64,000 nucleotides of DNA from Pseudomonadota bacterium (GTDB lineage Bacteria > Pseudomonadota > Gammaproteobacteria > UBA5335), in NCBI GenBank assembly GCA_034189865.1, contig JAXHTV010000002.1, positions 124,001 to 188,000 on the forward strand. Reading direction: 5' to 3'. This document shows, one piece after another, positions 27,026 to 35,083 of the stretch. Each line of letters opens with the position of its first letter. Position 1 is the first letter of the stretch. Position numbers and translations under genes: made by a program. The notes under the pieces are model-generated. The model was given only the letters and a program-made list of their open reading frames with translations, was not told the origin of the DNA and did not search any database.

Positions 27026-27619
27026 ATGATGAATGAGAACGTATTACCACGTTGCGGGTGGTTGGGAAACGACCCCCTGATGCTGCGCTATCACGACGAA
27101 GAATGGGGTGTGCCGGTTCATGACGATCGCAAATGGTTTGAGTTGATCCTGCTCGACGGTTTTCAGGCCGGGCTGTCCTGGCGAACGGTACTTCACAAAC
27201 GCGCAGCCTTTCGCGATGTGTTCCACAACTTCGATCCCGAGCAGGTAGCAAGGATGACGGAAGCTCAGCTAGAAGCGGCCCGCCAAAATCCCGCTATTAT
27301 TCGCAATCGAGCCAAAATACGAGCGGCTGTCAAAAACGCCCGGGCATTTCTAAGGGTTCAGGAAGCACTGGGCGGCTTCGACGATTTTGTGTGGTCATTT
27401 ACGGACGGACGAGTCACTCACAACCATTGGCGTTCACTGAGCGAAATACCGACTACCACGCCCTTGTCCGATGAGCTAAGCAAGGCACTCAAGTCGAAGG
27501 GATTCAGCTTCGTGGGCAGCACCATATGTTATGCGTTTCTGCAGGCTGCAGGGGTGGTGAACGACCACCTCATTAGTTGCTTCAGGCATCAAAGACTGCG
27601 AGAGCTCAGCCCGAGTTAG
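27026..27619 (+). CDS. tag: DNA-3-methyladenine glycosylase I
   Basis: A 197-residue base-excision enzyme that removes 3-methyladenine. PRCGWLGNDPLMLRYHDEEWGVPVHDD is the family's N-terminal signature in two parts (CGW...YHDEEWG). The zinc-snap residues are visible: Cys and His near the N-terminus and His/Cys in NDHLISCF near the end. FQAGLSWRTVLHKRAAF carries the HhH-type region and the Glu/Trp base pocket is conserved in ILLDGFQAGLSW. MM at 27026 follows GGGAG at 27019-27023; the frame from 26822 includes about 68 unlikely residues. It is divergent from the ygiQ-like gene. Confidence 0.95.
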   Translation: MMNENVLPRCGWLGNDPLMLRYHDEEWGVPVHDDRKWFELILLDGFQAGLSWRTVLHKRAAFRDVFHNFDPEQVARMTEAQLEAARQNPAIIRNRAKIRAAVKNARAFLRVQEALGGFDDFVWSFTDGRVTHNHWRSLSEIPTTTPLSDELSKALKSKGFSFVGSTICYAFLQAAGVVNDHLISCFRHQRLRELSPS

Positions 27620-27747
27620 GCATGCGCCACGGTGCTACCGGTCGTCGAGAACCGCATCTGCCTGGCGCCCTTTTCGCCGGTTTTGTAGGCTTCGGCCTTC
27701 AAGGAAATCAAACAAGAAAGCTTATTCGACGCGAAAGGAGTTTGCGG

Positions 27748-28329
27748 ATGCGAAATGTCTTAAACCTCATCGCCTTTCTATTCTTACTGCTCACCTCAGT
27801 GCCAACCGCGATTGCCGATGACACGCTGGTAACGGTTCCGCAAGGTCGGATAGCCGAAATCGAACGCCGTTTGATCCACCTGGAGGCACGGCAAAACGGA
27901 GAACTCGCGGTACCGGTGGGTACCGTAGTGGCATTCTTCGGCGACGAGATCCCTTTCGGCTGGTTACTCTGCGACGGCCGTGCACTCCCACCCGGTTACT
28001 CGGAATTGCAGGCCCTAGTGGGCGAGAACCTCCCCGATTTGAGAGGCATGTTTCTGCGTGGCCGGACCGACGGACGTGAACTCGGCTCGTATCAACCCGA
28101 TGCGCTCATTGAGCACGCTCACTTGGTTCTCAGCCCCACAAAAGCGCGCACATCGTCACGACTGTCGGCGCAAAGAAGCATCGCCGCGAGCGGCATCAGT
28201 GGCGAAGTGGAGGACTATGAGCTGCGAGGTTCCGGTTTACCGCCCTCTCGCGGACAAACCTCGGAAACAGGAAATGCCCAGGAAACCCGGCCAAAAAATA
28301 TCGCTGTTCATTGGATTATCAAATACTAA
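27748..28329 (+). CDS. Secreted protein with a phage tail-collar domain
   Basis: A 193-residue protein with a signal peptide (residues 1-24, ending PTAIA). After a short helical stretch comes VGTVVAFFGDEIPFGWLLCDGRALPPG, PDLRGMFLRGRTDG, then HAHLV, the pattern of the tail collar domain (PF07484) that caps phage tail fibres. The C-terminus (ETRPKNIAVHWIIKY) is also typical: these domains end with RPxNxxxxxIIK. AAAGGAG lies seven bases before ATG 27748. No phage structural genes are near, so it is an exported host protein using this fold; partner and role are unknown. Confidence 0.82.
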   Translation: MRNVLNLIAFLFLLLTSVPTAIADDTLVTVPQGRIAEIERRLIHLEARQNGELAVPVGTVVAFFGDEIPFGWLLCDGRALPPGYSELQALVGENLPDLRGMFLRGRTDGRELGSYQPDALIEHAHLVLSPTKARTSSRLSAQRSIAASGISGEVEDYELRGSGLPPSRGQTSETGNAQETRPKNIAVHWIIKY

Positions 28330-28511
28330 GACTTGACCGACCGGTATCGACTACGGGATCGTTTAATCAGTGGATGAGTTAAAACACGCGCGACAAATAC
28401 ACCGCAAACTGCTGCCTTTCCGTCAGCCAGGAATCAACGTGCGACAAAAACATCTGACTCGGCGCCGATCAATCTTCTAATATAGTGAAATTGTTGAATC
28501 GGAGCTAAAGG

Positions 28512-28907
28512 ATGCCGGGGACATCGACGCGCTGTCACCTTAACAACACATACGCTCGCAACGGCCATCAAAAAGAATCGCCGCCGCTATTCGGGTCCAG
28601 ACGTCCTATCATGTGGATCGGTATGTTTTTGACTGCCACCACGCTACTTGGCGGCGTCATATCACCGGCCAGCGCAGACCCTCGCCAGGGCTATGATGAA
28701 TGCGTACTTCAACACTTGGCGGATGCGAAACTGGACTTGGCGTCGCAACTCATCATCCAAGCCTGTCGCGAAAACTACGGTTCCGGTCAGAACGTCCCCC
28801 CGAAACGGCGGGCCTACAACGAATGCCTGCTAACACACCTACCGGGCGTGCTGAGTCCACGGGCCGTGATTGAAATTCGCGATGCCTGTCAGAACCGCAA
28901 CCGATGA
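28512..28907 (+). CDS. Small secreted four-cysteine repeat protein
   Basis: A 131-residue frame with a hydrophobic signal-like segment (about residues 34-55, ending PASA) and a mature part of two similar units: YDECVLQHL...IIQACRENY and YNECLLTHL...EIRDACQNRN. Each unit has Y-x-E-C then A-C about 20 residues later, probably two disulphide-linked helical hairpins; proteins with such four-cysteine units occur in gammaproteobacteria as unknowns. GGAG precedes ATG 28512, but that start gives a long polar leader; ATG 28611 would give a normal signal peptide with a weak site. It overlaps the GNAT gene by four bases (ATGA). Confidence 0.68.
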   Translation: MPGTSTRCHLNNTYARNGHQKESPPLFGSRRPIMWIGMFLTATTLLGGVISPASADPRQGYDECVLQHLADAKLDLASQLIIQACRENYGSGQNVPPKRRAYNECLLTHLPGVLSPRAVIEIRDACQNRNR

Positions 28908-29452
28908 ACTCCGAAGGCTGCCCGAGCGGCCAACAACGCGACACGCGATCCGTCCGGCTATATCGCGGTGAGGATGTGGCGTTTTTGGCGGCGATGGTTC
29001 GCGATGCCATCCTGGTGACGGGCAAAACCGCCTACCCTCCAGAACAGTTGGCGGCCTGGGCGCGCTTTACCGATGATATCGACACATTTGGTGACCAATT
29101 GGAGAAGGGAGATACCTGGGTTATCACCCAGGACGATCATCCAGTGGCGCTTGCACAATTATATCCCTTCGATCACGTCGCCCTGCTCTATACCCATTGC
29201 GAGTACGCGCGAACGGGACTGGCCTCCATGCTTTACGGCATACTTGAAGCCAAGGCCATCGCAACAGGAGCTACGCTGTTGACCACACATGCCAGCCGCA
29301 TTTCCAAACCCCTGTTCGAACGCTTCGGATTTCGCCCCGTGACTACGGAATATCCAATGCGGCATGGTGTTCAGATAGAACGTTATCGCATGCAAAAATC
29401 GCTTGAACCCACGACGGGTAGGATACATCCCTCAGTTCGAGCGGCTGAATAG
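28904..29452 (+). CDS. GNAT family N-acetyltransferase
   Basis: A 182-residue protein with the GNAT fold: VALAQLYPFDHVALLYTHCEYARTGLASMLY covers strands 4-5 and the acetyl-CoA loop (R-T-G-L-A-S in place of R/Q-x-x-G-x-G/A), and KPLFERFGFRPV is the usual C-terminal FxxxGF element. The substrate is unknown. It begins in the stop codon of the four-cysteine protein gene, so the two are cotranscribed. The last 20 residues extend beyond the domain. Confidence 0.8.
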   Translation: MNSEGCPSGQQRDTRSVRLYRGEDVAFLAAMVRDAILVTGKTAYPPEQLAAWARFTDDIDTFGDQLEKGDTWVITQDDHPVALAQLYPFDHVALLYTHCEYARTGLASMLYGILEAKAIATGATLLTTHASRISKPLFERFGFRPVTTEYPMRHGVQIERYRMQKSLEPTTGRIHPSVRAAE

Positions 29453-29512
29453 CCCCCTTGGCGGGCGACCTACGTATCGAAACAACACCACCGGACGGAG
29501 TATGAGTACCTC

Positions 29513-31186
29513 GTGAGCTTTCTCGATACCCTAAGCGCCGGCCGAGACATCCGACGCGTCAATCAAATCTTGATGATTCTGGCCCAAAACGGCCTGGAAG
29601 ACATTGCCGACCGACTGGGCTTTGCCAGTTTGCTGACAAAAATCGAAAGACGAATCGGTGTCAAGCCAACCTATGACGCCAGCCTATCGGCCGCGGAGCG
29701 AACCGTGCTGGCCTTTCAGGAAATGGGGCCAACCTTCATCAAGCTGGGGCAGCTGCTCGCCACCCGGGTTGACCTACTGCCACCCGATTGGATCGAAGCG
29801 TTCGAAACGCTACAAGATCGCGTTCCGGCGCTCCCTTGGAACGAAATCGTCGTATCGGCGGAAAAGTCTCTGGGAAGAAACCCTGAGACCGTATTCGACA
29901 GCATCGACAAACAACCTCTCGCCGCCGGTTCCATCGCCCAGGTCCATCGCGCAGTGCTGGCGGGCGATAATGTCGTGGTTAAAATACAGCGTCCGGAAAT
30001 CACCGAAATTGTCGAATCGGACCTGCGGTTACTGAACGCCCTCGCCGAATGGCTTGAAGCCCAAGTGGAATCGCTGCAGCGATTCCGACCTCGGCAAGTC
30101 GTGCGCCAGTTCGCCACGTCTTTGCGGCGTGAATTGGACTTCACCCGCGAGTGTCGAGCCTCCGATCGCATCCGTAGCAACTTCGAAGACGTCGATTACA
30201 TCGTCATCCCGAAAGTTTACTGGGAACTCACTTCACCCAAACTCAGTGTCCAGGAATATTTGGACGGCATACCCGCCCGTGAGGTCGATGCGATCAAGGC
30301 CGCCGGCCTGGATTGTCACCTACTCGCTCAACGCAGTGTTGACACGTTTTTGCGGATGGCCTTGGAACATGGTTTTTTCCATGCCGACCCCCATCCGGGA
30401 AATTATTTTTTTCTCCCCGACAACCGCCTCGGCTTGATCGATTTCGGCTTGGTCGGGACCCTAAGTGATCACCGGCGAGGGCAACTGGCCCTGCTGCTAA
30501 ATGGCGCGATCCTCGGCGATGCATCGGCTGTCACCGACGTACTCGTTGATTGGGCCGACGAGGCGGATGTCGATCTGGACAGCCTCAGTCACGACATTCA
30601 GGCACTGCTGGATGAATATCAGGGAAGCACCCTTGCTCAAATCGATATGGGCGTTGCTTTGGGGCAGCTCACCACCCTTGCCCGCGACTATCAGCTCAGC
30701 CTGCCGCCGGATTTGACGCTGCTTATCAAGGCCGTGACAACCCTAGAAGCGTTAGGACGTCGCCTCGACCCGGAGTTCGATTTGATGTCGGAAGCCGAAC
30801 CATTCGTGCAGCGAGCAATCCTCCAACGCTATTCCCCCGAGTCCTTGTTTCGAAGAGGTATACGCTCGGCGAATACGATGCTGAACATGGTCACGGAATT
30901 GCCGAGAGATCTGCGGCGGTTGCTGCACGGCATGCGCCGGGGAACCTTTCCCGTTGAGATCACGATTCCGGAACTCGACGAATTCGGTCAGCGTGTTGAA
31001 AAAGCCGCCAATCGGGTCACCATCGGGATTGTCGTTGCGGCGCTGGTGGTGGGCTCTTCTATTGCACTGACCGTCGATGCAGGGCCTAAGTTGTTCGGTT
31101 TGCCGTTTTTTGGAATCAGCGGATTTATTGTCGCCAACATGGGAGGATTCTGGATTCTCTACGCCATATGGAGAACCCGGCATTAG
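29513..31186 (+). CDS. UbiB/ABC1-family atypical kinase
   Basis: A 557-residue protein of the ADCK/UbiB family. FIKLGQ (75-80) is the KxGQ motif, AAGS (137-140) replaces the P-loop glycines, K157 in VVKIQRPE is the ATP lysine, and HADPHPGN and LIDFGLVG supply the catalytic loop and metal Asp. Two hydrophobic helices at the C-terminus anchor it in the membrane. UbiB proteins support ubiquinone synthesis; this copy has no ubi genes around it, so it may be a paralogue rather than UbiB itself. The start is GTG 29513; an ATG at 29502 in another frame stops after four codons. Confidence 0.87.
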   Translation: MSFLDTLSAGRDIRRVNQILMILAQNGLEDIADRLGFASLLTKIERRIGVKPTYDASLSAAERTVLAFQEMGPTFIKLGQLLATRVDLLPPDWIEAFETLQDRVPALPWNEIVVSAEKSLGRNPETVFDSIDKQPLAAGSIAQVHRAVLAGDNVVVKIQRPEITEIVESDLRLLNALAEWLEAQVESLQRFRPRQVVRQFATSLRRELDFTRECRASDRIRSNFEDVDYIVIPKVYWELTSPKLSVQEYLDGIPAREVDAIKAAGLDCHLLAQRSVDTFLRMALEHGFFHADPHPGNYFFLPDNRLGLIDFGLVGTLSDHRRGQLALLLNGAILGDASAVTDVLVDWADEADVDLDSLSHDIQALLDEYQGSTLAQIDMGVALGQLTTLARDYQLSLPPDLTLLIKAVTTLEALGRRLDPEFDLMSEAEPFVQRAILQRYSPESLFRRGIRSANTMLNMVTELPRDLRRLLHGMRRGTFPVEITIPELDEFGQRVEKAANRVTIGIVVAALVVGSSIALTVDAGPKLFGLPFFGISGFIVANMGGFWILYAIWRTRH

Positions 31187-31269
31187 CGTTTGGTTGAGAG
31201 CTGCGCTGGGACGGCGCGCGTTCATCGGCTCATTCGTGACGGCTCATAAACACCACTGAGGACACTGCC

Positions 31270-31809
31270 GTGACACCCGAAACCATAAATGCCTTTTGGT
31301 TTGAGAAACTGGAACCTCGCCAGTGGTGGCAAAAAGACCCTGTTCTGGATCAAAACATTCGTGATCACTTCTCCGCGATCCATGCGGCCGCCATGAAGTG
31401 CGAATTGTGGCAATGGCGAAACACCGCAGAAGGTCGGCTAGCCGAGATCCTGGTCTTGGATCAGTTCTCACGCAATATTTATCGTGATACGCCAAATGCA
31501 TTCGCGTGCGATCCCCTGGCACTGGCACTGGCGCAAGAAGCTATTCAACTTGGCGTGGACGATTCATTGCCTGATACAAAGCGTGCTTTCCTCTATATGC
31601 CCTATATGCACAGCGAATCGCGCGCCATCCACCAGGAAGCCGTCCTGCTTTTCAGCTCACCGGGTCTTGAATCACAGCTCGACTTCGAGCTGAAGCACCA
31701 AGCCATTATCGATCGATTCGGTCGTTATCCTCATCGGAACGCTATCCTAGGGCGAATGTCCACCGCGGAGGAGAATCAGTTCCTGACCCAAGCCGATTCA
31801 TCCTTTTGA
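31270..31809 (+). CDS. DUF924 family protein
   Basis: A 179-residue protein of the DUF924 family (TPR-like helical fold). Opening INAFWFEKLEPRQWWQKDPVLD, then LAEILVLDQFSRNIYRDTPNAFACD, then FLYMPYMHSE are the family's signature blocks. The function is unknown. The start is GTG 31270. It is the last plus-strand gene before the convergent monooxygenase subunit C gene; a hairpin lies between the two stops. Confidence 0.9.
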   Translation: MTPETINAFWFEKLEPRQWWQKDPVLDQNIRDHFSAIHAAAMKCELWQWRNTAEGRLAEILVLDQFSRNIYRDTPNAFACDPLALALAQEAIQLGVDDSLPDTKRAFLYMPYMHSESRAIHQEAVLLFSSPGLESQLDFELKHQAIIDRFGRYPHRNAILGRMSTAEENQFLTQADSSF

Positions 31810-31854
31810 CCAGATGGCCGCTGGCGAGGAAGTTGGAACGAAAACGAGCCCCCC

Positions 31855-31890
31855 AAAAAAACCGGCGTCCCTGTTGAAGGAACGCCGGTT
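31855..31890 (-). terminator. Intrinsic terminator of the monooxygenase subunit C gene
   Basis: AACCGGCGT (31860-31868) pairs with ACGCCGGTT (31882-31890), with one further mismatch and two more pairs inside. Read on the minus strand the stem ends in seven T followed by a G run. It lies 30 bases beyond the stop of the subunit C gene at 31920. Confidence 0.85.
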
Positions 31891-31919
31891 GATTCATCAA
31901 ACGAATCGCATGAGACCAA

Positions 31920-32714
31920 CTAGGCAACCGAAGTCGTAGAGGACTCGTCAGGTAGTTTGGTGAGTTGGTGAACGCGGGCGATGCACTGCAGAACGAAGCC
32001 ACCCAAAGCATACAATGCCCATGCCAGCACCACGAAACCCCAATGGATCGGAGCGGCGAACAGCTCTTCTGCATAGAAGAACGTATGCCCCCACTCGTTA
32101 AGACCCAAATTCGGCATGATCAAAATGGGGCCGGCGACTGCCAGACCAAGCGGCACCGAAATCCGGTTGGCAAAATCGGGCAAACGCGTATGCACCCACA
32201 CAAAACCGAACACCAAACCCACTAATGCTGCCGGAATCGCAAAATAGAACAACGCGATGTGCGTCGGCGTGAAGTCGGTGTCGCGAATCGTGGTTTGATG
32301 CCATGCGGCGTCGGCTTCCACGAACAATCCGAAAGCGACCACAGCCAGGAAACTCGCAACGGCAAGAACCGAGAAGATATAGTAGTAGCGTCGAAGCTCC
32401 ATCTGCGGGCTCAACAAATGCAATTGCTTGTCACGGGTAAGCCAAAGCACCACGACGGCGATTAACCCCACCAGGGGGATCACGGTCATCTGAATATAAA
32501 ACAGGCTCATCCAATAAACCTGAAATTCAGGCTCGAAATAATCCATACCGACCGTGAAAGAATAATATTGCTGATACCACCGGTAGACGCCAAACAGCGC
32601 GCCGGCCAGCAACAACAAGCCAAAAGCAAAAACCCACGGCACTTTCGGAGCCGCAGTGTCATCGACAGCGGTCTGGTGACCGACAACAGGGGCATTGTTG
32701 AGCACAGAGCTCAT
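31920..32714 (-). CDS. Copper membrane monooxygenase subunit C (PmoC/AmoC family), lone copy
   Basis: A 264-residue protein with about six membrane helices matching PmoC/AmoC throughout: GMDYFEPEFQVYWMSLF, WHQTTIRDTDFTPTHI, and PNLGLNEWGHTFFYAEELF. Against methanotroph PmoC, the CuC ligands (Asp156, His160, His173) are D135, H139 and H152, and the CuD ligands (Asn227, His231, His245) are N206, H210 and H224: all present. The family hydroxylates ammonia, methane or short hydrocarbons as a CAB complex. No A or B gene lies within the window on either side. A GGAGG site, a sigma70-like promoter and a terminator make it a stand-alone unit. Extra lone copies of amoC are known in ammonia oxidisers. 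Substrate cannot be read from C alone. Confidence 0.9.
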   Translation of the reverse strand: MSSVLNNAPVVGHQTAVDDTAAPKVPWVFAFGLLLLAGALFGVYRWYQQYYSFTVGMDYFEPEFQVYWMSLFYIQMTVIPLVGLIAVVVLWLTRDKQLHLLSPQMELRRYYYIFSVLAVASFLAVVAFGLFVEADAAWHQTTIRDTDFTPTHIALFYFAIPAALVGLVFGFVWVHTRLPDFANRISVPLGLAVAGPILIMPNLGLNEWGHTFFYAEELFAAPIHWGFVVLAWALYALGGFVLQCIARVHQLTKLPDESSTTSVA

Positions 32715-32811
32715 CTTCGAATCCTCCTAACGAACGCACCCGCATCAGAACGGGCAAATGACTATGATTATTGTGATTGCGGTTCCTGAGTCACTTCGGA
32801 ACGCTAAGAAA

Positions 32812-32840
32812 ATACTAGGAACGATTGAACGTTAGGTCAA
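32812..32840 (-). promoter_or_regulatory. Sigma70-like promoter of the monooxygenase subunit C gene
   Basis: On the minus strand TTGACC (32835-32840) and TAGTAT (32812-32817) are separated by 17 bases. The first matches five of six -35 positions, the second four of six -10 positions. A transcript would begin near 32805 with a leader of about 90 bases ending in GGAGG before ATG 32714. Confidence 0.5.
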
Positions 32841-33285
32841 ATAAATAGTGACGCTTCGTTTACTCTCCTTTTCGGCGCCGCCCGAATCACCAAATCAAGC
32901 CGAAAACGCCCTATTCTCCTGGGTCGGCGGAATCAATCGGACGCTAGAAAATCAGACCCACGGATCGACTTGGAACGAATCGAGCATCTGGCTCATCCTT
33001 CCGAAAAAATCAGCTGAGCCGGTCGGGCCGAAGTGATAGGAAAAAGTCTGGGATTCAAAGCCAAGACAATCCGACCGATTTAATGAGGTATGGTCTCGGC
33101 TCTCTCATATCAGGTCACTCGACAGGCCGGGACACGGGCCGACAACAAACATCACGCCAGCTACCCGATAAAACAAGCCCGCATTGCCTTCGGGAGTCTT
33201 ACCTAACGGGACAAAGACGTATTAAGTAGTCCGATCCATTGCTGTGACCTACATGGCCATCGGGAGTACGGTCCCCGAATCTGCC
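32841..33285. other. Intergenic stretch with no recognised gene
   Basis: About 445 bases between the subunit C promoter and the terminator of the thiolase-like gene. A 62-codon plus-strand frame at 32848-33036 has no ribosome binding site and no recognisable protein pattern. I see no RNA gene, repeat or tRNA-like arms. It may hold distal regulatory sites for the subunit C gene. Confidence 0.4.
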
Positions 33286-33325
33286 AAAAAAAAGCCTCGG
33301 ACGTGGCGAACGTCCGAGGCTTTTT
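33286..33325 (-). terminator. Intrinsic terminator of the DUF35/thiolase-like operon
   Basis: AAGCCTCGGACG, loop TGGCGAA, CGTCCGAGGCTT form a perfect 12-base stem. On the minus strand a run of T follows the stem; a shorter T run follows on the plus strand. It lies about 20 bases beyond the stop at 33347. Confidence 0.9.
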
Positions 33326-33346
33326 CTTAGGCTTTCAGTGATGCCG

Positions 33347-34504
33347 CTAGCTGTCTTCGCGACTCAACATATGCATTACGCAGACTGAGCCGGCACCCAT
33401 CATATGCACAGCGGCATTTTGAGCGCCGTCGACTTGCCGCTTGCCCGCTTCTCCGCGCAGTTGCAAGGTCGCGTCCCATACCTGCGCTAAGCCGGTCGGA
33501 CCACCCGGATGGCCACGCGCAATCAAGCCGCCATCGGTGGAAAACGGAATCCGTCCGCCAATTTTAGTGGCGCCTTCCAACACCAGCTTGTCGCCTTCGC
33601 CCTCGTCGCAAAAGCCCATCAACTCGTAGTACATCAACTCTTCAATGGGAAATGCGTCGTGCACGTGCACCAAACTGATATCTTCCGGACCTAAGCCCGC
33701 CTCTTCATAACACGCCTTAGAAGTAGTGCGGGTCAGTTCGCTGGGTCCGACTACCGCGCCCAGGAACACATGACCATCGACATACTGCTCCGACTGCAAC
33801 TGCGAAGCCACCACCCGAACGAGAGGACGACCGTTGGCCAATTTCTGGGCCCATTCCTTATTCGCCACAATGGCACAGGCAGCGCCGCCACCGGTTGCGC
33901 AAGCCATCATCGACGTATGCGGATAGGCCACGGCCTTCGCACTCAAAACCTCTTCCGCCGTAACTTCGTGGTCAGATTGACGCTGAGCCATGGGGTTGAA
34001 GCGGGCGTGGTTCCAGTTCTTTGCCGCGATCTCGGCGAAAATCTCCGGCTTAGTTCCGTATTCATGCATACGGCGAACCGCCCACATGGCGAAAAAACCG
34101 GCCGGAAGCACGATGCCCTCGATGCGCGGCCCTTGTGCCGTCATCATCTGCATCATCATCTGCCCCATGCGCACGATATCGTCGAAACCCAGTGCCATGG
34201 CCATGCCAACCTTACCGCTGGCGACTTGCAGGCAAGCTTCGCGGAAAGCGGTTGAACCAGTAGCCGAGGCATTTTCGACGTGAACGACCGGCAATCCGGT
34301 CAGTCCCAGATCTTTGGCGATCGCCACACCTTCGGTCATATCACCCATGATGTAGCCGTTGTAGAGATAGCCCATTTCCTTGAAGGACGTGCCGGCATCT
34401 TTCAGTGCGTCCTTAGCGGCTGTATAAGCCATCTCCCGGTTCGTTTTGCCGTGTTTGCCGAAGGGGTGCATTCCCACGCCGACGACGTAGACATCTTCCA
34501 ACAT
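33347..34504 (-). CDS. Thiolase-fold protein without reactive cysteines (Ltp2/SCP2-type)
   Basis: A 385-residue member of the SCP2-type thiolase family (lipid-transfer protein group). The nucleophile position, NCATGS in active enzymes, reads ASATGSTAF, with Ser80 for Cys. The HDCF motif is HDAF (residues 282-285), so the second Cys is also gone. The GHP histidine is kept (H332). Such proteins do not act as thiolases; the Ltp2 branch works as retro-aldolases that cleave beta-hydroxyacyl-CoA of steroid side chains together with a DUF35 partner. That partner is encoded 17 bases upstream. The aldolase role is inferred from this pairing and the lost cysteines; substrate is unknown. Confidence 0.88.
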   Translation of the reverse strand: MLEDVYVVGVGMHPFGKHGKTNREMAYTAAKDALKDAGTSFKEMGYLYNGYIMGDMTEGVAIAKDLGLTGLPVVHVENASATGSTAFREACLQVASGKVGMAMALGFDDIVRMGQMMMQMMTAQGPRIEGIVLPAGFFAMWAVRRMHEYGTKPEIFAEIAAKNWNHARFNPMAQRQSDHEVTAEEVLSAKAVAYPHTSMMACATGGGAACAIVANKEWAQKLANGRPLVRVVASQLQSEQYVDGHVFLGAVVGPSELTRTTSKACYEEAGLGPEDISLVHVHDAFPIEELMYYELMGFCDEGEGDKLVLEGATKIGGRIPFSTDGGLIARGHPGGPTGLAQVWDATLQLRGEAGKRQVDGAQNAAVHMMGAGSVCVMHMLSREDS

Positions 34505-34521
34505 CCTAAATTACCCCTTAC

Positions 34522-34938
34522 TTACTTCTTAATCGGTTCGAAACCAAAGGTGCACATTTCCGTGTCACCCTTCTTCTTGACCGGGATGGCAATCAGACCC
34601 ATGGGCATACCGATTTCCCAATCACCTTTCTGCCCAGAGATCACCGCCTGAACGCGCACGCCTTCTGGCAAATCGATTTGACCCACGCCGTGAGCGCGGC
34701 CATCACCCATTTTGGCTGCACCCATGAACGGCATCGTAATCCAGGTCCAGGAATACAAAACGCCTTCCGGGGACAACTCCACGTCCTCAACAGGGGTCTC
34801 AGTCAAAGGACATTGATATCGACGCGGGAAAAAATACTTATCGGCGGCGGGACTATAGGACGCCAACAAACGCGGCCGTTCCCCTTCCTCCTCGGGGATT
34901 CGGAAGTAGCCCTCCTCCAACGGTACCTGCTTTGGCAT
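34522..34938 (-). CDS. DUF35 OB-fold protein, degenerate zinc ribbon
   Basis: A 138-residue protein of the DUF35/ChsH2-C type: an N-terminal rubredoxin-like zinc ribbon, then an OB-fold. The OB part is clear (GVLYSWTWITMP, HGVGQIDLPEGVRVQAVISG, IGMPMGLIAIPVKKKGD). In the ribbon only C43 (RRYQCPLTETPVEDVEL) of the normal four cysteines remains, so zinc is probably not bound. DUF35 proteins form complexes with thiolase-fold partners; here the partner gene follows after 17 bases. It lies between two terminator-like hairpins, so this pair is one transcription unit. Confidence 0.87.
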   Translation of the reverse strand: MPKQVPLEEGYFRIPEEEGERPRLLASYSPAADKYFFPRRYQCPLTETPVEDVELSPEGVLYSWTWITMPFMGAAKMGDGRAHGVGQIDLPEGVRVQAVISGQKGDWEIGMPMGLIAIPVKKKGDTEMCTFGFEPIKK

Positions 34939-35083
34939 TACACGATACTCCTAAGTGTGAAAATACATCCTTGTCATTATACCTGCCGTTCTCCCCAGGC
35001 TCTCGCTCAACGGTAACGCGAAGCTGATACCAGGGCTGCTTGAGGTGGGATTTGGCAGGTCAAAACGCATCTGCTCAACGGCA

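Noticed and set aside
27748-28329. Prophage remnant
   Set aside because: Only a single tail-collar domain with a signal peptide is present; no integrase, capsid or tail genes or attachment repeats are visible nearby.
31920-32714. Proof of ammonia or methane oxidation
   Set aside because: Subunit C alone does not reveal substrate and the A and B subunits are not in the window.
32848-33036. 62-codon frame upstream of the monooxygenase subunit C gene
   Set aside because: No ribosome binding site, no recognisable pattern and it overlaps the likely regulatory region.
33037-33285. tRNA or small RNA in the gap before the thiolase-like terminator
   Set aside because: I looked for acceptor and T-arm patterns and found no cloverleaf or promoter-terminator pair for an RNA.
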